This document shows, one piece after another, positions 7,927-11,831 of a DNA stretch of 11,831 bases; positions within the stretch are counted from its first letter, which is position 1; every line of letters starts with the position of its first letter. The notes under the pieces were generated by a model. The model had not been told where the DNA came from. It saw only the letters and a list, made by a program, of their open reading frames with translations, and did no database searches. Origin of the DNA: JBNJEM01 sp051745935 (lineage in GTDB: Bacteria > Planctomycetota > Planctomycetia > Pirellulales > Pirellulaceae). The stretch covers positions 1 to 11,831 of the forward strand of contig JBNJEM010000187.1 of assembly GCA_051745935.1 (NCBI GenBank), read 5' to 3'. A program made the position numbers and the translations under genes.

Positions 7927-7970
7927 CATGGGGCGGAGCGCAGCGCAGCCCCATGATTCCTGAATCATGG
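7927..7970 (-). terminator. Two overlapping hairpins after the epimerase-like gene
   Basis: CATGGGGC (7927-7934) pairs with GCCCCATG (7948-7955). The perfect palindrome CCATGATTC/GAATCATGG occupies 7951-7970. The two stems share bases 7951-7955, so they cannot both form fully. They start 10 bases after the stop codon of the minus-strand gene ending at 7980, a normal place for a terminator, but no T-tract follows on that strand. Confidence 0.4.
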
Positions 7971-7979
7971 CGGCCGTGG

Positions 7980-8789
7980 CTACTGGCACTGCTGAAGATA
8001 CGTAATACTGTCTCGTGCCAACGTTTCGATTCCCGGCTCGTAATCGAACACTTCCACCGAGACCCAGCCCTGATAGTCAATATCCCGAAGCGCTTGGAGG
8101 ATGGGGACGAAATCAATTTCCCCCATTCCCGGACCGCGCCGATTGGCGTCGTTGGCATGAAAGTGCCGTAGCACGCTGGCGTTGCGGCGGATAATCTCGT
8201 CGATCGGGTCTCCTTCACTCGACATCGCTTTGACGTCCAGATGCAATTGGCAATGGGGCGAGCCGACCATTTCCACTAACTCACGCCCCGCGGCGGCAGT
8301 CAGCAGGAAATCGCCTTCGGCGGGGCCCAAAGGCTCCACCGCCAGTGTAACGCCGCAATCTTCCATGGTCGGCAACGCTTGTCCGATCACGTCAGCGGCA
8401 TACTCCATCGCCTGTTGATGCGATACGCCCGGCAATAAATTGCGTTGTTTGGGAGATCCCAAAACCATCACTGAACCTCCCAAATCGCGGCAGAGCCGAG
8501 CCAACTCCGAGAAATAGTCACCCGTTGCCCGGCGCACCTCCGGCTCGGGAGAAGTCAGATAACAGCCTTCGGTAAACGCCAGCAGCCAATGGAGCCCCAC
8601 GACCTCCAACCCGGCCTGCTCCGCTTGACGCCGGACTTCAGCGCGGCGCCCGGCGGGGATATCGTAGGCGGTCTTTTCGATGGTAAATGGGGCAAACTCA
8701 ATGCCCGTGTAACCGCACTCTCGAGCAAACGCGAAGGCCCTTTCGAACGGCCAATCCTGGAACAACTCGTTACAAATCGCATACTTCAT
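7980..8789 (-). CDS. Sugar isomerase/epimerase, D-tagatose 3-epimerase-like TIM barrel
   Basis: This 269-residue cytoplasmic protein belongs to the xylose-isomerase-like TIM-barrel (AP endonuclease 2) superfamily. Four candidate metal ligands are seen: E152 (LAVEPLG), D185 (LHLDVKA), H211 (HFHANDANR) and E246 (VSVEVFD). These match in spacing, and as I recall even in number, the Mn-binding Glu152, Asp185, His211 and Glu246 of Pseudomonas cichorii D-tagatose 3-epimerase. E158 and R217 are also kept. The residue matching the substrate-contacting His188 is Ala here, so the substrate may differ. Expected activity is metal-dependent C3 epimerisation or isomerisation of a keto-sugar or related compound; the substrate is unknown. 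The start is ATG at 8787-8789, with AAGGA seven bases upstream; a frame open to 8843 has weaker starts. It lies 73 bases after the SDR gene on the same strand and is probably co-transcribed. Confidence 0.88.
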   Translation of the reverse strand: MKYAICNELFQDWPFERAFAFARECGYTGIEFAPFTIEKTAYDIPAGRRAEVRRQAEQAGLEVVGLHWLLAFTEGCYLTSPEPEVRRATGDYFSELARLCRDLGGSVMVLGSPKQRNLLPGVSHQQAMEYAADVIGQALPTMEDCGVTLAVEPLGPAEGDFLLTAAAGRELVEMVGSPHCQLHLDVKAMSSEGDPIDEIIRRNASVLRHFHANDANRRGPGMGEIDFVPILQALRDIDYQGWVSVEVFDYEPGIETLARDSITYLQQCQ

Positions 8790-8862
8790 GGCTCTTTCCT
8801 TGCACAAAAAAACCTCGTTTTTCCGCAACCGGTCTCCGGTCACGGAATCGCCCCTCCGCCAT

Positions 8863-9585
8863 CTAGATCGTCTGTTCCATCGGGACCATCAGCAGTCGGG
8901 GGATGATGACATTGCCGGGTTGTTCGATCATGAATTTGACCGCGCGAGCAATATCGGCTGGTTGCACCGGTTGCGACGTTTTCCGGAGCATTTCCTTCTG
9001 CTGCTCCGTCCAATGCGACTGCAATTGCGTCGAAGTGTATCCAGGCTCGATCACCATGACTCTCACGCCGGTCCCAGCGAATTCCAAACGAAGCGATTCA
9101 CTCAAAGCCTCCACGGCGTATTTGGTACCGGCGTAAACTCCAACCGTCGGCCGCACTTTCATGCCCAGAATGCTCGATGTCGTAATCAAGTCGCCATGGC
9201 CTTGCTTCTTGAACACGCGCAACACGGCGTATGCCAGCCGAACCGCGGCCTCGTAATTGACGCGGATCATTCGCGTCATTGCCTCATCATCGACTTCATC
9301 AACACTTCCAATGTTCATGATTCCCGCGTTGCTAAACACGAAGTCCAATTTTCCGAAACCTCCGGTGGCAGCCTCGATGAGCCGCCGAGGCATGGCAGGA
9401 TCCACGATATCGCCTGACACGGCGGACGCTTGATTCGGCAACTGCTCGACAAGCTGGTTGAGCTTCTCACTGCTACGAGCCGAGACAACCAGCCGCGCCC
9501 CCGCTTCACTCAGAGTCTTGCACGTTTCCCAACCAATACCGCTCGACGCCCCAGTGACAATGCCTACCGCATTCGATAAATCCAT
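8863..9585 (-). CDS. SDR-family NAD(P)-dependent oxidoreductase
   Basis: This gene encodes 240 residues, typical of a classical short-chain dehydrogenase/reductase with a Rossmann fold in the cytoplasm. Seen: the cofactor motif TGASSGIG (11-18), NAG (86-88), Asn110, catalytic Ser138 in ITTSSILG, and YAGTK with Tyr151 and Lys155, followed by PG (181-182). The basic residue R37 after strand 2 hints at NADP(H). The C-terminal pattern PADIARAVKFMIEQPGNVII...VPMEQ resembles the YdfG-type 3-hydroxy acid/serine dehydrogenase subgroup. That is an inference, and the substrate is unknown. The ATG at 9583-9585 is chosen because AGGGAG lies nine bases upstream and the Rossmann motif then begins at the usual position. 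A TTG at 9624 would add 13 residues that overlap the edge of the 77-bp tandem repeat. It is upstream of, and probably in an operon with, the epimerase-like gene. Confidence 0.93.
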   Translation of the reverse strand: MDLSNAVGIVTGASSGIGWETCKTLSEAGARLVVSARSSEKLNQLVEQLPNQASAVSGDIVDPAMPRRLIEAATGGFGKLDFVFSNAGIMNIGSVDEVDDEAMTRMIRVNYEAAVRLAYAVLRVFKKQGHGDLITTSSILGMKVRPTVGVYAGTKYAVEALSESLRLEFAGTGVRVMVIEPGYTSTQLQSHWTEQQKEMLRKTSQPVQPADIARAVKFMIEQPGNVIIPRLLMVPMEQTI

Positions 9586-10196
9586 GCCCTTGTACTCCCT
9601 GTTCGAATCGAAAGTCTCGTTCAACCGGCTGCAAAAAGCTCAAACAACCATTCCGGACCCCAGAAACAAAGGGATTGAAAAACGGAATCCACGTTTCATG
9701 ACCGGCTGAAAAAAGCTCAAACAACCGTTCCGGCCCCCAGAAACAAAGGGATTGGGAAACGGAATCCACGTTTCATGACCGGCTGCAAGAGGTTTCTCCG
9801 GTGCGTTCTTTTGCCTAATTCTACCGGACTTGCGGACCGCGCGAAGGTGGCGTCGAGGGCTGAACAAAGTGAATGGCGAGAAACGAGCAGCGAGATTGGC
9901 GAGCGCCCCCCGGTTTTCTCGTCGCGCTGAAACGTTTTTTGGGCGATCAGGCTATTGCGGTGCCGCCGTTCGAGTATCATGCGAGCAGGCGCGGTACTGA
10001 TACCGCTATCGGCTAAAGACCTCTGAAGACTAACATGCCGATTGGGGCGTCACGAGCAAGAGGCCGCGGAGGAAGGCCAAGCAGGGATATTGCTCATAGC
10101 TCGATGGAGCCGGACGCTCGCAGCCACGGTCCGTCGAAATCGGTAAATCATTTTGTTGGGGTCGGTTATCAGGCATTTGTATGGAGGGGAGCAAAC
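9586..10196. other. Divergent SDR-GH5 spacer
   Basis: About 610 bases between divergent starts. The left part holds the 77-bp tandem repeat (9624-9777). The rest contains no credible gene. The frame upstream of the GH5 start is open back to 10035, but its translation is Arg/Ser/Gly-rich and it would put the Tat signal 54 residues inside the protein. ATTCTA at 9818-9823 reads TAGAAT on the minus strand and could be a -10 for the SDR operon. That would place the tandem repeats in its leader. TATCAT at 9975-9980 is a weak -10 candidate for the plus strand. Confidence 0.55.
9624..9777 (-). repeat. Exact-period 77-bp tandem repeat upstream of the SDR gene
   Basis: Two full units (9624-9700 and 9701-9777) have exactly the same length and differ at about seven bases by my count. 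The first 12 bases of a third unit (ACCGGCTGCAAG) follow at 9778. Each unit on the plus strand begins ACCGGCTG and ends CACGTTTCATG. Read on the minus strand, each unit contains a closed 19-codon frame (MKRGFRFPIPLFLGAGTVV in one, three substitutions in the other) ending in TGA. The array begins 39 bases upstream of the SDR ATG. No Shine-Dalgarno precedes the micro-frames, so translation is doubtful. Confidence 0.85.
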
Positions 10197-11294
10197 ATGA
10201 GCAACCAGAAGCACACGCGGCGTCAATTCGTCAAAGCATCGGCGGCAACGCTGGCGGCCGCGACCGCCGGGGGCCGTTCAGTGGTCCGAGCTATTGAGGA
10301 AAAACAACCGGCACAAACGGTTCTGCCTCGTTGGAAGGGATTCAACCTGACCTATTTTTTCACGGAAAACCATGGTGCACGGCCCGTCCAGGATGATTTC
10401 CGCTGGATGCGAGATTGGGGCTTCAACTTCGTTCGACTCCCGATGTCTTACCGGACGTGGGCGGATCCAAACGACTGGTACACCATCAAAGAGGAAACGT
10501 TGCAGCGGATCGACGAAGTGGTGGACTGGGGTCGGAAATACGGGCTCCATGTCAGCTTGAACTTTCATCGCGGTCCCGGATACTGCGTGAATCCGCCGGA
10601 AGAGACGTTGAGCCTTTGGAAAGAAACTGAAGCGGAAGAAGCCTTTTGCTGGCACTGGAACATGTTCGCTCGCCGCTACCAAGGCATTGACTCGAAAAAG
10701 CTAAGCTTTGATCTGATCAATGAACCCAAAAAGCCGAACGAGTCCATGACCCGCTCGGACTACGAACGCGTGGTACGCGCGGCCACCAGGGCGATTCGAG
10801 ACGCCGATCCGAACCGCTACGTCATCATTGATGGGCTTCGCTGGGGACGTGAAACCGTGCCGGAAGTGATCGATTTGGGCGTCGGGCAGAGCACGCGCGG
10901 TTATGATCCCATGGAGATCAGCCACTATAAGGCCTCGTGGGTACGGGGCGACCGATTCCCAAAGCCCGTCTGGCCCGACCGTCAAGGAACAGCTCACAAT
11001 TGGGACCGGCAGCGACTGGAAGCACTTTACAAACCTTGGTTTGAGCTGGCGCGGCGGGGCATCGGCGTCCACTGCGGCGAATGTGGCTGTTACAATAAGA
11101 CGCCACATTCGGTCTTTTTGTCATGGTTTCGCGATGTGCTCGAGATCCTAACGGAACAGAACGTAGGATACGCGTTATGGAACTTTCGCGGCAGCTTCGG
11201 CGTGCTCGACTCCAAGCGAACCGACGTGCAATACGAAGACTATCGCGGGCACAAGCTGGACCGGAAATTGCTGGCCCTGCTGCAGGAGTTCTAA
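10197..11294 (+). CDS. Tat-exported glycoside hydrolase, family 5 type (cellulase-like)
   Basis: This 365-residue protein has an N-terminal twin-arginine signal: T7-R8-R9-Q-F-V-K followed by an Ala-rich hydrophobic stretch, with likely cleavage near residue 32. It should therefore be exported folded. The rest is a GH5-like (beta/alpha)8 barrel. Seen: WKGFNLTYFF at the barrel start, NFVRLPMSYRTW (77-88), LNFHRGPGY with His124, the acid/base Glu176 in FDLINEP, His243-Tyr244, the nucleophile candidate Glu295 in GVHCGECG, and Trp328 in YALWNF. All core catalytic residues are present. The family cleaves beta-1,4- or related beta-glycosidic bonds with retention, but the exact glycan cannot be read from sequence. 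The ATG at 10197 has GGAGG at 10183-10187, nine bases upstream, and puts the signal at the N-terminus; the frame open to 10035 is rejected. It diverges from the SDR gene. Confidence 0.93.
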   Translation: MSNQKHTRRQFVKASAATLAAATAGGRSVVRAIEEKQPAQTVLPRWKGFNLTYFFTENHGARPVQDDFRWMRDWGFNFVRLPMSYRTWADPNDWYTIKEETLQRIDEVVDWGRKYGLHVSLNFHRGPGYCVNPPEETLSLWKETEAEEAFCWHWNMFARRYQGIDSKKLSFDLINEPKKPNESMTRSDYERVVRAATRAIRDADPNRYVIIDGLRWGRETVPEVIDLGVGQSTRGYDPMEISHYKASWVRGDRFPKPVWPDRQGTAHNWDRQRLEALYKPWFELARRGIGVHCGECGCYNKTPHSVFLSWFRDVLEILTEQNVGYALWNFRGSFGVLDSKRTDVQYEDYRGHKLDRKLLALLQEF

Positions 11295-11579
11295 CGGCCG
11301 TGGCTCGGGACTCCGTCCCGAGACCGTGGCTCCGGTCTCCGACCCGAGCCAGGATTTTCTCGCCACCAAGGCTATTGCCGAAAGCCCCCGAACGCGAAAC
11401 GGCGCGCCAACGGCGGGCACGGCAACATCACGATCCCCGTTCTCGGAAGAACCGAGCTACACCGTGGCCCGGGGCTCCGACGTGGCCCGGGCTCTGACCT
11501 GGTCCGGTCCCGTGCCTCCAACGCCGACGTCCCAACCATTCTCCCGTTGGTCGCGAGGATGACGGGACTCCCGTTCATT
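11295..11579. repeat. Spacer with degenerate CGTGGC(T/C)C repeats
   Basis: About 285 bases without a credible gene. The word CGTGGCTC occurs at 11299 and 11325, and CGTGGCCC at 11463 and 11480. Each is followed by CGGG- or CGGT-like and CTCCG-like sequence, as in a decayed tandem family with variable spacing. The middle part (about 11351-11460) shows no clear pattern. Confidence 0.5.
11302..11350 (+). terminator. Nested hairpins after the GH5 gene
   Basis: CTCGGGAC (11304-11311) pairs with GTCCCGAG (11315-11322) around a TCC loop. GAGACCG (11320-11326) pairs with CGGTCTC (11333-11339). GGCTCGGG (11302-11309) can instead pair with CCCGAGCC (11343-11350), enclosing the others, followed by AGGATTTTCT. 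This begins eight bases after the stop codon. The short T-run after the outer stem makes termination plausible. The hairpins are built from the CGTGGC-type repeat words of this spacer. Confidence 0.45.
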
Positions 11580-11831
11580 GTAGCCGTTCACGGGTGCCGC
11601 TGCACGGCTTGGACACGCAAGGCCCGCATGGATGCCACGGGCTTGTCCCGTGGTGGTTCACGTTCGCCGCTACACACCGGCCGGACACACCACTGCTGCC
11701 TGTCGGTAGCGTGGAACGTAACGGACCACGGGACAAGCCCGTGGCATTTGCACCTCGAAAAGCCCTTCCTCAAATGTGAAACGGACGTGCGAACGCCTGC
11801 GGACATCAGTGGTTTGCCCGTGAACGGTTAC
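11580..11831 (+). repeat. Full-length composite REPIN-like element, copy 2 (252 bp)
   Basis: The element starts GTAGCCGTTCACGGG at 11580 and ends CCCGTGAACGGTTAC at the window's last base, giving terminal inverted repeats of about 14 bp with one or two mismatches. The left half (11580-11673) has feet GTAG and CTAC and the perfect hairpin core CCACGGGCTTGTCCCGTGG at 11635-11653. The right half (11706-11831) has foot GTAG at 11706-11709 and the inverted core CCACGGGACAAGCCCGTGG at 11726-11744. Its outer foot is mutated (GTTAC). A ~32-base centre separates the halves. It is in the opposite orientation to 5443-5695 and the same orientation as the solo half at 23-119. No protein is encoded. Confidence 0.85.

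Larger units (their letters stand above)
7546..7979. other. Convergent spacer rich in hairpins and short direct repeats
   Basis: About 430 bases between two convergent genes, with no convincing gene. Overlapping frames on both strands translate to Arg/Gly/Pro-rich sequence, and the longest minus-strand frame overlaps the epimerase-like gene out of phase. From left to right it holds the hairpin TCTGGCC-TCC-GGCCAGA (7576-7592) and a near-palindrome around GGTTGGTACCGACC (about 7599-7615). These are followed by a CCGCG...CGCGG stem (about 7620-7648), two direct repeats (7681-7719, 7870-7913) and overlapping palindromes (7927-7970). Bidirectional termination is plausible, but no T-tract is present. 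Confidence 0.6.

Noticed and set aside
7556..8218. 220-codon minus-strand frame overlapping the epimerase-like gene
   Set aside because: It lies out of phase over the real gene for much of its length and the rest is repeat-derived spacer; it is a shadow.
9601..9609. GTTCGAATC, resembling a tRNA T-loop
   Set aside because: The flanking five-base arms are not complementary, there is no acceptor, D or anticodon arm, and the stretch lies in the SDR leader.
9624..9785. CRISPR array
   Set aside because: The two units are directly adjacent 77-bp copies with no unique spacers, and no cas gene is present.
10035..10196. 54-residue N-terminal extension of the GH5 protein
   Set aside because: It would bury the twin-arginine signal internally, is Arg/Ser-rich, and the ATG at 10197 has its own GGAGG site.

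Overview
The window looks like a chromosomal stretch from a member of the Planctomycetota (perhaps Pirellulales or a relative). This is an inference from moderately high GC, long spacers full of short palindromic repeats, a Tat-exported glycoside hydrolase with a TRRQFVK-type leader, and a large secreted protein of unknown family. No rRNA, tRNA, CRISPR array, transposase or phage gene is visible.

Layout. (1) 121-4026, minus strand: hrpA, a full-length DEAH-box RNA helicase. A solitary REP-like half-element (23-119) ends 4 bases from its stop codon. (2) 4027-4764: a divergent spacer with no convincing gene. (3) 4765-4986, plus: infA, translation initiation factor IF-1, with a hairpin across its stop codon. 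(4) 4987-5901: a spacer holding a degenerate REP-like remnant, an inverted repeat, and a complete ~252-bp composite palindromic element (5443-5695). (5) 5902-7545, plus: a secreted protein of unknown function, started at a GTG with a strong Shine-Dalgarno site. (6) 7546-7979: a hairpin-rich convergent spacer with a second repeat type. (7) 7980-8789 and 8863-9585, both minus: a ketose 3-epimerase-like TIM-barrel protein and a short-chain dehydrogenase, probably one operon transcribed SDR first. (8) 9586-10196: a divergent spacer with an exact 77-bp tandem duplication. (9) 10197-11294, plus: a Tat-exported glycoside hydrolase of family 5 type. (10) 11295-11579: GC-rich degenerate repeats. (11) 11580-11831: a second complete copy of the ~252-bp element, inverted relative to the first and ending at the window edge.

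How the parts fit. hrpA and infA are both translation-linked and diverge from one spacer. The SDR, the epimerase-like protein and the GH5 enzyme suggest carbohydrate use: extracytoplasmic beta-glycan cleavage, then cytoplasmic sugar epimerisation and redox. No shared regulation can be shown.

The least ordinary content is non-coding. The repeat family is built from two REP-like palindromes placed head to head. Each is framed by GTAG/CTAC feet, as in REPINs mobilised by RAYT transposases. It occurs here as two full copies, one solo half and one probable degenerate trace.
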